Shown here piece by piece: positions 48,185 through 56,348 of a stretch of 64,000 nt of DNA. The number at the start of each line of letters is the position of its first letter. Positions within the stretch are counted from its first letter, which is position 1. The position numbers and the translations under genes are program-made. Source of the DNA: Phragmitibacter flavus. Its GTDB lineage: Bacteria; Verrucomicrobiota; Verrucomicrobiia; Verrucomicrobiales; Verrucomicrobiaceae. The stretch is from positions 310,001 to 374,000 of the forward strand of contig NZ_VAUV01000002.1 of NCBI RefSeq assembly GCF_005780165.1, given 5' to 3'. The notes beneath the pieces were generated by a model. The model was not told the origin of the DNA and did no database searches. It was given only the letters and a program-made list of their open reading frames with translations.

Positions 48185-49531
48185 ATGGAAGCGTTGCCGA
48201 AAGAGAAGGGGGTGTTCTGGCGTGCGACGGTGACTTCGGCGTTGCTGGGCGCGTGGTTCTTTCTTGTTTATGGGACCTGCAACTGGATCACGTCGAAGCG
48301 GGAGGATGTGGGAACGTGGTATTTTGAGTGGGAGAAGTTGATCCCGTTTGTTCCGGAGTTTGTGGTGCCTTATTATTCGCTCGACTTGTTTTTTGTCGGG
48401 GCGTTTTTTCTTTGTCGGTCGCGCAGAGAGATGTGGACGTTGTCGAAGCGGGTGTTTGTGGTGATTGTGGCTTCGGGGATTTGTTTTTTGTTGTTTCCTT
48501 TGCAGCTGGGAATGGATCGTCCGATGCCGGATGGAGGATGGACGGTGCCGTTGTTCAAGTTATTGCATGCGCAGGATTTGCCTTATAATTTGGCACCATC
48601 GTTGCATATCAGTTTGCGGTCGATTTTCTGGGTGACTTATGGTCGGCACTTACGGGGTTGGGTGAGGTCGGTAACGAAGATATGGTTCATTTTGATTGGG
48701 GTCTCGACCTTGTTGGTTTGGCAGCATCATTTCATGGATGTGGTGACGGGATTCTTGATGGGTTGGTTGGTGATGGCGCTGATCCCGGATCGGGAGACAC
48801 AGCCGGGTCCGCTGGGTTGGATGGGCAAGGTGACGCCGAGGCATCGTCAACTGGCGGGTCGGTATGGTCTTGCGGGGTTGCTGTTTGGATTGCTGGCGTT
48901 GCCGGGTGGGGCGTTTCTATGGTTTGGGTGGCCAGCGATTGCGTTGGGCGTGGTGGGGTTGAGTTATGCCACGGCGAATCCGCGTTGGATGCAGAAAAGT
49001 TCGGGGACATTGAGTCCGGCGTCGGAGTGGATGTTATTGCCGATGATGTTGGTCACGCAAGGTTGGCAGCGTCGTTGGATGAAGCGTGAGATGGGGTCGG
49101 GGGAGGTGGATGAGAATGTTTGGTTTGGGCGTCGGCCTGACGGCAAAAGGGCGGAGCATTTGTTGAAAGCGGGTTGTGTGGCGGTGCTGGATTTGACGGC
49201 GGAGTTTAATGCGCCGGTGCGGTTGCGGGAGAGGGTGGTGTATCGGAATCTGGGGTGGCTTGATCTGACGCATCCGAGTGTGGAGGATTTAAAAGAGGCG
49301 GTGGCGTTTATTGAGGAGCAGAGGGATCGTGGGATGGTTTATGTGCATTGCCAGTTGGGCTTGATGCGCAGTGCGAGTGTGGCAGCAGCATGGTTGATTC
49401 ACTCGGGTGAAGTGGCCAGTGTGGAGGAGGCGGTGGGGCGGATCAGGGAGTTGGAGCCGATGGCGGTGTTGCATGGGGATGCGCTGGACGCGCTTGAGCA
49501 ACTGCATCGAGAGAAGGCGGACAAAAGCTGA
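48185..49531 (+). CDS. PAP2 phosphatase - dual-specificity phosphatase fusion membrane protein
   Basis: The start is ATG 48185 (MEALPKEKG), 10 bases after the previous gene; upstream extension overlaps it. The 448-residue protein has about eight hydrophobic segments. The PAP2-type lipid phosphatase half shows APSLHISLRS and WQHHFMDVVTGF, the second and third catalytic motifs. The C-terminal cytosolic domain has a cysteine phosphatase loop, HCQLGLMRS, with Cys389. ENVWFGRRPDGKRAEHLL and AVLDLTAEF are typical of dual-specificity phosphatases acting on phospholipids. With the preceding gene it likely dephosphorylates a lipid intermediate such as phosphatidylglycerol phosphate. Confidence 0.9.
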   Translation: MEALPKEKGVFWRATVTSALLGAWFFLVYGTCNWITSKREDVGTWYFEWEKLIPFVPEFVVPYYSLDLFFVGAFFLCRSRREMWTLSKRVFVVIVASGICFLLFPLQLGMDRPMPDGGWTVPLFKLLHAQDLPYNLAPSLHISLRSIFWVTYGRHLRGWVRSVTKIWFILIGVSTLLVWQHHFMDVVTGFLMGWLVMALIPDRETQPGPLGWMGKVTPRHRQLAGRYGLAGLLFGLLALPGGAFLWFGWPAIALGVVGLSYATANPRWMQKSSGTLSPASEWMLLPMMLVTQGWQRRWMKREMGSGEVDENVWFGRRPDGKRAEHLLKAGCVAVLDLTAEFNAPVRLRERVVYRNLGWLDLTHPSVEDLKEAVAFIEEQRDRGMVYVHCQLGLMRSASVAAAWLIHSGEVASVEEAVGRIRELEPMAVLHGDALDALEQLHREKADKS

Positions 49532-49640
49532 GAAACTTTGGGTTTCATCATCTTCTCATCATGTTGGTGTGGGAGGTTGGGGGCGTGATCAATGATGATT
49601 CACGAAAACAAAAACTCTAAAAACTACCAACTTGAAGACC

Positions 49641-50129
49641 ATGAAAACGAAATTCCAATATCCCTTTCTTGCTGTGTCCTTGACCGTGTTGACTGCTGCC
49701 TTTGCGGGCACAGCCTGGGCGGATGATGACGATTTGAAACTGAGCCAAACTCCTGAGGCGGTGCAGGCGACGGTGCGGGACAATCTGCGCGGTGGCAAGG
49801 TGGATGACATTGATCGCGTCCAACTTGAGGGCCGCACGATGTATAAGGTGGAGGTGGATCTTCCTGATCGGAAGGGGGGCGATGACGATGATCTGAAGCT
49901 TTACATTGATGCGGATGGGAAGCTGCTGAAGTCGCGTGAAGACATGGCGTTCAGTGCGTTGCCTGCAGCGGTGCAAACAGCGGCTCGAAACCAGGGTGGC
50001 GAGATCGAAGATGTGGAGCGGGTGTCGGCTAACGGAACCGTGTCCTATGAGGTGGAGTTCGATGATCCTGATTTGACCATCGTGTTCTCGGAGAGCGGCG
50101 AGGTGATGAGCCGCAAGTCGGATGATTGA
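49641..50129 (+). CDS. Periplasmic PepSY-like domain protein
   Basis: The start is ATG 49641 (MKTKFQYPFLAVSL), with an in-frame TTG nine bases earlier. The 162-residue protein has a signal peptide (cleavage after AWA). Two PepSY-like beta-alpha repeats follow: TPEAVQATVRDNLRGGKVDDIDRVQLEGRTMYKVEVDL and LPAAVQTAARNQGGEIEDVERVSANGTVSYEVEF. It is rich in Asp and may bind cations. It precedes a response regulator and sensor kinase on the same strand, a common context in which the periplasmic protein is the target or modulator of the two-component system. Confidence 0.85.
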   Translation: MKTKFQYPFLAVSLTVLTAAFAGTAWADDDDLKLSQTPEAVQATVRDNLRGGKVDDIDRVQLEGRTMYKVEVDLPDRKGGDDDDLKLYIDADGKLLKSREDMAFSALPAAVQTAARNQGGEIEDVERVSANGTVSYEVEFDDPDLTIVFSESGEVMSRKSDD

Positions 50130-50194
50130 GACCACTTAAGGCTTCGAATCCGTATCCGCTAGTCCGTATTCTTAACCTTAACGAGTGACTGATT

Positions 50195-50863
50195 GTGCGA
50201 GTGCTATTGATTGAAGATTCACGTCGAATTCGCACCACCGTGGCCAAGGCGCTTAGTCGTCTTGGCCATGCGGTGGATGAGGCCGCAGATGGAGAGGAAG
50301 GGGAGGAGTTTGCCACGGTGAATGAATATGATGTGGTGGTGCTGGACTTGATGTTGCCAGGTCAGCACGGGCTGATGCTGTTGGAAAAATGGCGCAAGGC
50401 GGGGAATGATACGCCGGTGTTGTTGTTGACGGCGATGGATGGGATTGAGGATCGGGTGCGGGGATTGGAGATGGGGGCGGATGATTATTTGGTGAAGCCT
50501 TTTGCGATTGCGGAGCTGGCGGCGCGGCTGGAGGTCTTGGTGCGTCGGAAGTTTGGGAGGGCGGAATCGGTGGTGAAGATTGGACCGCTGGAGGTCAATT
50601 TTGTGGCGAAGCAGGTGATGCGTGATGGGGAGTCGATTGTATTGACGGCGCGCGAGTTTGCGTTGTTTGAGTGTCTGGCAAAGAGGCCGGGGCAGGTATT
50701 GAGCAGGGAACAGATTGAGGCGCAATTGTATTCGGAATCGGACAGTCCGTTGAGCAATGCGGTGGATGCGGCGGTGTATGCGCTTCGACGGAAGTTGAGT
50801 CCGAATGGAGCGGCGAATTTGATTCACACACGGCGTGGACTGGGGTATGTGCTGGAGCCATGA
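50195..50863 (+). CDS. OmpR/PhoB-family response regulator
   Basis: The start is GTG 50195 (MRVLLIEDSRRIR). The 222-residue protein has a receiver domain with acidic pocket residues Glu7 and Asp8, phosphoacceptor Asp51 (VVVLDLMLPG), Thr79 in LLLTAMD and Lys101 in DDYLVKPF. A winged-helix effector follows (LTAREFALFECLAKRPGQVLSREQIE, then DAAVYALRRKLSPNGAANLIHTRRGLGYVL). It overlaps the kinase gene by 4 bases, so the two are translationally coupled. The target may be the PepSY gene just upstream. Confidence 0.96.
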   Translation: MRVLLIEDSRRIRTTVAKALSRLGHAVDEAADGEEGEEFATVNEYDVVVLDLMLPGQHGLMLLEKWRKAGNDTPVLLLTAMDGIEDRVRGLEMGADDYLVKPFAIAELAARLEVLVRRKFGRAESVVKIGPLEVNFVAKQVMRDGESIVLTAREFALFECLAKRPGQVLSREQIEAQLYSESDSPLSNAVDAAVYALRRKLSPNGAANLIHTRRGLGYVLEP

Positions 50864-52248
50864 AGTCGATTAGAGGTCAGCTGACATTTGCCCTTTGTCT
50901 GCTGGCAGCAGTGTTGCTGCCGTTGGCGGGGCTGGCGATTTATTGGACGGAGCGAGGGTTGTTGCTGGCGCAGTTTGATGAGTCTTTGAAGGCGAGGGCC
51001 GAGGTGTTGATCTCGGGGATTGAGGTGGATGATGGGGAACTGGAAATGGATTCGGAGTTGGAGGAGTTTGTGGGAATTGGATCGGGGGTGGGCAGTGATG
51101 TGTTTGCCGTTTTTGATTCGTCGGGAAGGGTGTTGTTGAGTTCGGGGAGCGGGACGCGCAAAGCGCAGTGGGAGGTGCCGTCGAATGTGGGAGAGGGCGG
51201 AGTTTATCAGTTTTTTAAGCTGGCCGATGGTCGGGAGATGCGGGGCATGTGGCGGACTTTTTTGCCGGAAGATGAGGATGGAGAGATGGGGATGATGGTG
51301 TTGCTGGTGGCGAGTCCGGGCGCGGCATTGGTGGGAACGTTGGGAACACTGGCAACGGTGATGACGGTGAGCGGAGGGGTGGGTTTGCTGGTGGCGGTGC
51401 TGGTGTTGCAGATGGTGTTGAAGCGAGGGTTTCGATCGCTGGAGAGGATGGGGACGAAGGTGCAGCAGATGAAGGTGGGTCAACCGGGACAGCAGTTGGA
51501 TTTGGAGCCGTTGCCAGTGGAGTTGCGGGGAATGGGGGCGAAGGTGAATGAGTTGTTGGAGAGGGTGGAGGTTTCGTTGGCGAGGGAGCGGAGGTTTAGC
51601 AGTCATGCGGCGCATGAGTTGCGGACGCCGCTGGCGGAGTTGCGGGCGATGGGGGAATTGATCGCGACTTGGCCGGAGGAGCGCACGAAGGAGCGAAGTG
51701 AGGAGATGATGGAGGTGGTGCGGGAGATGGAGGTGTTGTTGGACAAGTTGTCGTTGCTGGCGAGGGCGGATGCGGGGGCGCAGTCGGTGAAGATTGAGCG
51801 GGTGAATTTGCGGGAGTTGGTGGAATCGACGGTGGACCGGCATCGTGCGAAGGCGGAGCAGCGAAAGTTGTTGATGAAGATGGAGTGGCAGGACGAGGAG
51901 ATGGAGACGGATGCGGTTTTGTATGGGGCGATCCTTAATAATTTGGTGGGAAATGCGGTGAGCCATGCACCGATGGGTTCGGCGGTGAGCATTGAGGTTT
52001 CGGCGGAGAGGTTGGTGGTGGGCAATCCGGCACCAGCGTTGATGGAAACGGATCTCTCGATGTTGTTTGAGCGGTTTTGGAGGAAGAACACGGCGCGCAC
52101 CGATGGAGCGCATTCGGGGTTGGGGTTGTCGATTGTAAAGGCGTGTGCGGAGTTGTTGGGCGGGAGATGTGAAGCGGTGTTGGAGGAAGGTGGGGATTTG
52201 AAATTGATGGTGAGGTGGAAGAATGGAAATGAAAAAGGCAGGTCTTGA
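50860..52248 (+). CDS. Sensor histidine kinase
   Basis: The 462-residue membrane kinase has two transmembrane segments: residues about 8-27 (LTFALCLLAAVLLPLAGLAIYW) and about 148-186. They frame an acidic periplasmic domain of about 120 residues, followed by a HAMP-like linker. The phosphoacceptor His252 is in SSHAAHELRTPLAE. The ATPase domain has NNLVGNAVSHAP (N box), the F box FERFWRK and the G2 box HSGLGLSIVK. In place of the usual DxGxG G1 box there is VVGNPAPAL, so that box is weak. Its stop codon lies inside a terminator hairpin used by the opposite-strand DoxX gene. Confidence 0.95.
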   Translation: MKSIRGQLTFALCLLAAVLLPLAGLAIYWTERGLLLAQFDESLKARAEVLISGIEVDDGELEMDSELEEFVGIGSGVGSDVFAVFDSSGRVLLSSGSGTRKAQWEVPSNVGEGGVYQFFKLADGREMRGMWRTFLPEDEDGEMGMMVLLVASPGAALVGTLGTLATVMTVSGGVGLLVAVLVLQMVLKRGFRSLERMGTKVQQMKVGQPGQQLDLEPLPVELRGMGAKVNELLERVEVSLARERRFSSHAAHELRTPLAELRAMGELIATWPEERTKERSEEMMEVVREMEVLLDKLSLLARADAGAQSVKIERVNLRELVESTVDRHRAKAEQRKLLMKMEWQDEEMETDAVLYGAILNNLVGNAVSHAPMGSAVSIEVSAERLVVGNPAPALMETDLSMLFERFWRKNTARTDGAHSGLGLSIVKACAELLGGRCEAVLEEGGDLKLMVRWKNGNEKGRS

Positions 52249-52262
52249 GGACAAGACCTGCC
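52232..52262 (-). terminator. Rho-independent terminator of the DoxX gene, overlapping the kinase 3' end
   Basis: A perfect 11-bp stem (GGCAGGTCTTG with CAAGACCTGCC, loop of 4) is followed on the minus strand by TTTTTC. It begins 25 bases after the DoxX stop codon. The hairpin spans the stop codon of the convergent kinase and may also end that transcript, although no T-run follows on the + strand. Confidence 0.8.
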
Positions 52263-52286
52263 CTAGGTGATGGGGTGCTGGACGAG

Positions 52287-52736
52287 TTAGGCGAGTTTTT
52301 TGGCGATGAGGTTGTCGATGGAGGCTTTGCCTGCGCCTTGGATCATGATGATGATGGCGAGGCCGATGGCGAGGAGGTGGTATTCGTAACCTTCGCCCGC
52401 CTGGTTGCCCATCCAGTTCATGAAGAAGCCGTTGGCGGTGTGGCCCATGAACATGGCGACCAGCATGGTGAAGCCGACGCCGAACGCGGCGACGCGGGTG
52501 AGGGCTCCGACGATGAGGCCGAGGGCACCGAAGAATTCAGCGAAGATGGCAAGGAAGGCGAAGACGGCGGGGATGCCCAAGTTACCGGTGAAGTAGCCCA
52601 TGGTGCCGCTAAAGCCGTTGCCGCCCCACCAGCCAAGGAGTTTTTGGGCGCCGTGGGGAAACATGACGACACCAAGGGTGACGCGGGCGATTAGGGGGGC
52701 GATGCTGTTGTTGGTTTTGAAGAGTAGTGAGTTCAT
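52287..52736 (-). CDS. DoxX-family membrane protein
   Basis: The start is ATG 52736 ([22 protein letters not shown]), giving 149 residues. The upstream extension is the translated heptamer repeat and is rejected. Four hydrophobic segments and the motifs [30 protein letters not shown] and [15 protein letters not shown] identify the DoxX/DoxD-like family. Family members associate with quinone or thiol redox enzymes. It is the last gene of the WrbA/pirin/hydroquinone reductase run on this strand. Its leader carries four copies of CCAAGAA. Confidence 0.92.
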   Translation of the reverse strand: MNSLLFKTNNSIAPLIARVTLGVVMFPHGAQKLLGWWGGNGFSGTMGYFTGNLGIPAVFAFLAIFAEFFGALGLIVGALTRVAAFGVGFTMLVAMFMGHTANGFFMNWMGNQAGEGYEYHLLAIGLAIIIMIQGAGKASIDNLIAKKLA

Positions 52737-52743
52737 GGTGAGG

Positions 52744-52771
52744 TTCTTGGTTCTTGGTTCTTGGTTCTTGG
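52744..52771. repeat. Heptanucleotide tandem repeat (TTCTTGG)4
   Basis: Four perfect copies of TTCTTGG begin 8 bases upstream of the DoxX start codon. The mRNA-sense unit is CCAAGAA. Confidence 0.95.
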
Positions 52772-52785
52772 TGGTGGAGTGGCGT

Positions 52786-52828
52786 GATGGCGTTGCCATC
52801 GGGGAGGCGGGCTGGAGACCGCCCCTCC
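52786..52828. repeat. Small hairpin pair upstream of the DoxX array
   Basis: GATGGC and GCCATC flank GTT (52786-52800). An imperfect GC-rich stem, GGAGGCGGG with CCGCCCCTCC around TGGAGA, follows at 52803-52827. No gene fits between DoxX and wrbA. These resemble the other spacer hairpins of the window. Confidence 0.5.
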
Positions 52829-52846
52829 TTGGGGGGATAACCGGAG

Positions 52847-53446
52847 TTAGGCGCTGAGTTTGGAGGCGATGGTGGCGACATGTTTGCCTTGAAATTTTGC
52901 CAATGAGAGTTCCTTGGCGCTGGGTTGGCGGGAGCCGTCGGCTCCGGCGATGGTGCCGGCACCCCAGGGGGAGCCGCCTTTGACTTCGCTGATGTCAGCG
53001 AGTTCTGGGGCGGCGTAGGGAAGTCCGACGTAGACCATGCCGTGGTGCATGAGGGTGGTGACGAAGCTCATGATGGTGCTTTCATTGCCGCCGCCGGTGC
53101 CGGTGCTGACAAAGACGCTGCCGACCTTGCCAACGAGGGCACCTTGCATCCAGAGGCTGCCGGTTTGGTCGAGGAAGTTACGCATTTGGGCGGCCATGTT
53201 GCCGAAGCGGGTGGGGGTGCCGAAGATGATGGCGTCGTATTCGCCGAGTTCTTTCGGAGAGGCCTCGGGGGCGGCTTGGTCGAGCTTGGCTCCGTATTGT
53301 TTGGCGACATCAGGCGGCATGGTTTCGGGAACGCGTTTGATGATGACTTCGGTGCCTTCAACTTCGCGGGCGCCTTCTGCGATGGCGCTGGCGAGGGTTT
53401 CAACGTGGCCGTAGGTGGAGTAGTAGAGGACGAGTATTTTGCTCAT
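52847..53446 (-). CDS. wrbA: NAD(P)H:quinone oxidoreductase type IV
   Basis: The 199-residue flavodoxin-like protein begins [19 protein letters not shown], the FMN phosphate-binding loop. [43 protein letters not shown] and [12 protein letters not shown] are typical of WrbA. It reduces quinones by two electrons, avoiding semiquinone radicals. Length is normal. The gene sits between pirin and DoxX genes on the same strand, and a heptamer array (GATTTAT) lies 15 bases upstream. Confidence 0.95.
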   Translation of the reverse strand: MSKILVLYYSTYGHVETLASAIAEGAREVEGTEVIIKRVPETMPPDVAKQYGAKLDQAAPEASPKELGEYDAIIFGTPTRFGNMAAQMRNFLDQTGSLWMQGALVGKVGSVFVSTGTGGGNESTIMSFVTTLMHHGMVYVGLPYAAPELADISEVKGGSPWGAGTIAGADGSRQPSAKELSLAKFQGKHVATIASKLSA

Positions 53447-53460
53447 GGTAGTGTTGGTTG

Positions 53461-53488
53461 AATTTACGATTTATGATTTATGATTTAT
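53461..53488. repeat. Heptanucleotide tandem repeat (GATTTAT)3 with a degenerate fourth unit
   Basis: Three perfect GATTTAT copies (53468-53488) are preceded by AATTTAC. The array begins 15 bases upstream of the wrbA start codon and fills most of the 51-base gap to the pirin gene. Confidence 0.9.
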
Positions 53489-53497
53489 GGTTTGAAA

Positions 53498-54199
53498 TTA
53501 GGCTAAGTCGAAGAGGAGGATTTGGGAGGGTTGGGTGGACTTGATATGAAGGGTGTGTTGGTAGTCGATGGCGGCGGCGTCGCCTTCGCGGAGGGTGGTG
53601 TGATCGTCCAGGGTTACTTCACCTTCGGCGATGTGGAGCCAGGCGTGGCGATTGGGGTTGATGGTGTGGGTAATGGTTTGTTCGGGGTCGAGTTTGGCGA
53701 ACCAGAGGTCGGCGTCTTGATGGATGGGAATTGAGTTTTCGCGGCCGGTTTTGCTGGCGACGAGATGGAAGGTGCCGGTAGGGGCTTCGGCGAAGGATTT
53801 TTCGGCGTAACGTGGGGTGACGCCGTGTTGGTCGGGAAGGATCCAGATTTGCAGGAGGCGGGTGGCTTCTTCGTGGGAGGGGTTGAATTCGCTGTGGCGC
53901 ACGCCGCTGCCGGCGGACATGTATTGGAACTCACCGGCTTTGATGGTGCGACCGTTGCCCATGGAGTCTTTGTGGGCGAGCTGGCCGCTGAGGATGTAGC
54001 TGATGATTTCCATGTCCTTGTGAGGATGGGTGGCGAAACCGCGGGCGGGCATGACGAGGTCGTCGTTGATAACACGGAGGCTGCGATAGCCCATTTGATG
54101 GGGATTGTGGTATTCGCCGAAGCTGAAGGTGTGATAAGTGTCGAGCCAACCGTGGCTGGCGTGGCCGCGTTCGTTGGAGCGAAGGATTTGTGGTTTCAT
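53498..54199 (-). CDS. Pirin-family protein (YhhW/quercetinase-like)
   Basis: The 233-residue bicupin begins MKPQILRSNERGHASHGWLDTYHTFSFGEY, characteristic of pirins. Metal ligands fit the His residues in FATHPHKDMEIISYI, together with SGVRHSE and a later Glu. The C-terminal cupin (HAWLHIAEGEVTLDDHT) has no metal-ligand set, as usual for YhhW. E. coli YhhW oxidises quercetin in vitro. In bacteria these often accompany quinone reductases, as here. It is followed by wrbA. Confidence 0.94.
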   Translation of the reverse strand: MKPQILRSNERGHASHGWLDTYHTFSFGEYHNPHQMGYRSLRVINDDLVMPARGFATHPHKDMEIISYILSGQLAHKDSMGNGRTIKAGEFQYMSAGSGVRHSEFNPSHEEATRLLQIWILPDQHGVTPRYAEKSFAEAPTGTFHLVASKTGRENSIPIHQDADLWFAKLDPEQTITHTINPNRHAWLHIAEGEVTLDDHTTLREGDAAAIDYQHTLHIKSTQPSQILLFDLA

Positions 54200-54293
54200 G
54201 GTGGGTTAAGATTGGAGCAGGAAGTTTTGTCCGTGAAATATCGAGTTGGTTGGCTGAGGCTAAGTTTTAGGCATGCTTGGGATGGGAGGGATT

Positions 54294-54391
54294 AACCACG
54301 AATGGCACGAATTGACACGAATGTTGAGGGGAGTATGAGAAGTGAAAATTTGGAGAAGTAGATTCGTGTTCATTGGTGTCCATTCGTGGTT
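54294..54391. repeat. MITE-like imperfect inverted repeat with internal CACGAAT words
   Basis: The left arm 54294-54322 begins AACCACGAATGG and carries CACGAAT three times about 10 bases apart. The right arm 54362-54391 ends CCATTCGTGGTT and is its inverted copy, with one gap and two mismatches over about 29 bases. The middle 39 bases show no gene. It fills the spacer between pirin and the hydroquinone reductase. It may be a dispersed, possibly mobile, non-coding element. Confidence 0.8.
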
Positions 54392-54394
54392 TGA

Positions 54395-55354
54395 TTACAA
54401 TCTGCTTGGGCTGCTCAAGCTTTCGCGACCGTGGGGTTGGGTGAAGTCGAGGATGGGGCCGAGGGGGACGACTTGGGTGGGGTTGATGTCGTGGTGGGTG
54501 AAGTAGTAATGGCGCTTGATGTGATCGATGTTGACGGTGTCGGCGATGCCGGGTTGTTGATAGAGATCGAGGAGATAGGCGTTGAGGTTGGGGTAGTCGA
54601 TGATGCGCTTGAGGTTGCATTTGAAGTGGCCGTGATAGACGGCGTCGAAGCGGACGAGGGTGCAGAAGAGACGCCAGTCGGCTTCAACGATGCGGTTGCC
54701 GAAAAGATAACGGCTGGTGGTGAGGCGGGTTTCGAGTTGGTCGAGGGCGTTGAAAAGTTCGCGGACGGGTTTTTCGTAGCTGGATTGCGTGGAGGCGAAG
54801 CCTGCTTTGTAGACGCCGTTGTTGATGTGTTGGTAGATGAAGTCGGCGAGTTCGGTGTGGGCGGGTTCGAGGTCGGAGGGGAAGAGGTCGAGGGGGTTGG
54901 CTCCGACATTGGCGAAGGCGGTGTTGAACATTTGGCAGATGTCGTCTTCGGAATTGTTGAGGATGGTGTTGGCGACTTTGTCCCATAGGACGGGGACAGT
55001 GACGCGGCCGTTGAAATGAGGATCGCTGGCGTGGTAGGCTTCGCTGAGGTATTGGAAGAGATTGATGGGATCGGTGGTGTAACCGTCGCCTTCGCGGAAG
55101 GCCCAGCCACGGTGGTCGCGAATGGGGTCGATGACGGACATGCTGACGATGTCTTGGAGACCTTTGAGGTTGCGGACGATGAGGGCGCGGCTGGCCCAGG
55201 GGCAGGCGAGGGAAACGTAGAGATGATAGCGTCCGGCGACGGCGGGATGGGGGGCGTTGGGGTCGGGGCTGATGAAGTTGCGGAAGGCGTCATCCTGGCG
55301 TTCGAAACTGCCGTCGGTGGATTGTTCTTGAGGGAATTGGGCGATTGGGTTCAT
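54395..55354 (-). CDS. Glutathionyl-hydroquinone reductase (Xi-class glutathione transferase)
   Basis: The 319-residue protein has the Xi-class N-terminal extension and the active-site motif SLACPWASR with Cys51. Further family motifs are LQDIVSMSVIDPIRDHRGWAF, VPVLWDKVANTILNNSEDDICQM, RYLFGNRIVEADWRLF and LVRFDAVYHGHFKCN. The enzyme removes glutathione from glutathionyl-hydroquinones (YqjG, PcpF). It is the first gene of the detoxification run and is divergent from the LysR regulator, 69 bases away. ATP or cofactor domains are absent, as expected. Confidence 0.95.
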   Translation of the reverse strand: MNPIAQFPQEQSTDGSFERQDDAFRNFISPDPNAPHPAVAGRYHLYVSLACPWASRALIVRNLKGLQDIVSMSVIDPIRDHRGWAFREGDGYTTDPINLFQYLSEAYHASDPHFNGRVTVPVLWDKVANTILNNSEDDICQMFNTAFANVGANPLDLFPSDLEPAHTELADFIYQHINNGVYKAGFASTQSSYEKPVRELFNALDQLETRLTTSRYLFGNRIVEADWRLFCTLVRFDAVYHGHFKCNLKRIIDYPNLNAYLLDLYQQPGIADTVNIDHIKRHYYFTHHDINPTQVVPLGPILDFTQPHGRESLSSPSRL

Positions 55355-55423
55355 GGCTAACGTTGGCCCAAGAAGGTGAGGTTGCCCAATATCATGTTCC
55401 TTGCCTTAGTATAACTTGAGGGT

Positions 55424-56344
55424 ATGCTCGGCGGCGTGGAACTGCGTCACCTTCGATATTTTGTTGCTGTTGCTGAGGAAGAGAATGTGTCGCGTGCGGC
55501 GCTGAGGTTGCATTTGTCGCAGCCGGCATTGAGCCGGCAGATTGGAGATATGGAGAAGGAGATGGGGTTTGCGCTTTTGGAGCGTGGGGCGAAGTCGGTG
55601 CGTTTGACGGATGCGGGTCGAGTTTTTCTGAAGGAGGCGTGTGTGGTGTTGAAGCGGTTGGAGGAGGGGGTGGAGAAGGCGCGGGCGGTGGCGACGGGTG
55701 GGAAGGGGGAGTTGCACATTGGCTATGCGCCTTCGTTGACGCCGCAGATTTTGCCGAGGACGATGCGGGCTTATCAGGCGGAGCGTGAGCAGCGGGGGAT
55801 CAAGGTGTTGTTGCATGATTTGTCGACGGAGGAGATGCTGACGAAATTGCGTGATGGGTCGCTGCATCTGGCGATGATGGTGAGGCCGCCGAAGTCGGCG
55901 ATGCGGGGGTTGTGTTATGAGGAGTTGTTGTTGTCGCCGATGTGCATGGCGGTGCATCCAGAGCATGCGCTGGCGAAGAAGAAATCGGTGACGGTGGCGC
56001 AGGTGGTGAAGGAGCCGATCATTGGTTATGACCGGCTGGAGTATCCGGGATATTATGAGGAGTTGGGGGCGATTTTTGCGTCGACGAAGATGAAGCTGAA
56101 TGTGGTGGAAGAGCATGACAGCGCGACGAGTTTGATCGCTGCGGTGGAGGCGGGTGGCGGGGTGGCGGTGGTGCCGGGGACGTTGTCGTGCATTTCGGGA
56201 TCAAGGTTGAAGTTGATTCCGATTGAGCCGGCGCCGGAGCCGTTGAGCATCGGGGCGACCTGGACGAAGGAGGGACTTATACCTTCGGCGAACCGGTTTT
56301 TGCAGTTGGCGATTGAGTTGTCGGTGAATGTGAAACCGGTTTAA
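55424..56344 (+). CDS. LysR-family transcriptional regulator
   Basis: The 306-residue protein has a LysR winged helix at residues 6-65 (ELRHLRYFVAVAEEENVSRAALRLHLSQPALSRQIGDMEKEMG). A periplasmic-binding-like effector domain follows (GELHIGYAPSLTPQILP, DGSLHLAMM, VEAGGGVAVVPGTLSC). It is divergent from the hydroquinone reductase/pirin/wrbA/DoxX genes and probably controls them in response to a quinone or electrophile. TATAAC at 55410-55415 lies only 8 bases before ATG 55424. The mRNA may therefore be nearly leaderless, or the start may be GTG 55436. Confidence 0.94.
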   Translation: MLGGVELRHLRYFVAVAEEENVSRAALRLHLSQPALSRQIGDMEKEMGFALLERGAKSVRLTDAGRVFLKEACVVLKRLEEGVEKARAVATGGKGELHIGYAPSLTPQILPRTMRAYQAEREQRGIKVLLHDLSTEEMLTKLRDGSLHLAMMVRPPKSAMRGLCYEELLLSPMCMAVHPEHALAKKKSVTVAQVVKEPIIGYDRLEYPGYYEELGAIFASTKMKLNVVEEHDSATSLIAAVEAGGGVAVVPGTLSCISGSRLKLIPIEPAPEPLSIGATWTKEGLIPSANRFLQLAIELSVNVKPV

Positions 56345-56348
56345 GACG

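Noticed and set aside
50824-52254. A 476-codon minus strand frame opposite the histidine kinase
   Set aside because: Its translation is His/Arg/Gln/Leu-rich with no domain, whereas the + strand encodes a recognisable kinase overlapping its response regulator by 4 bases.
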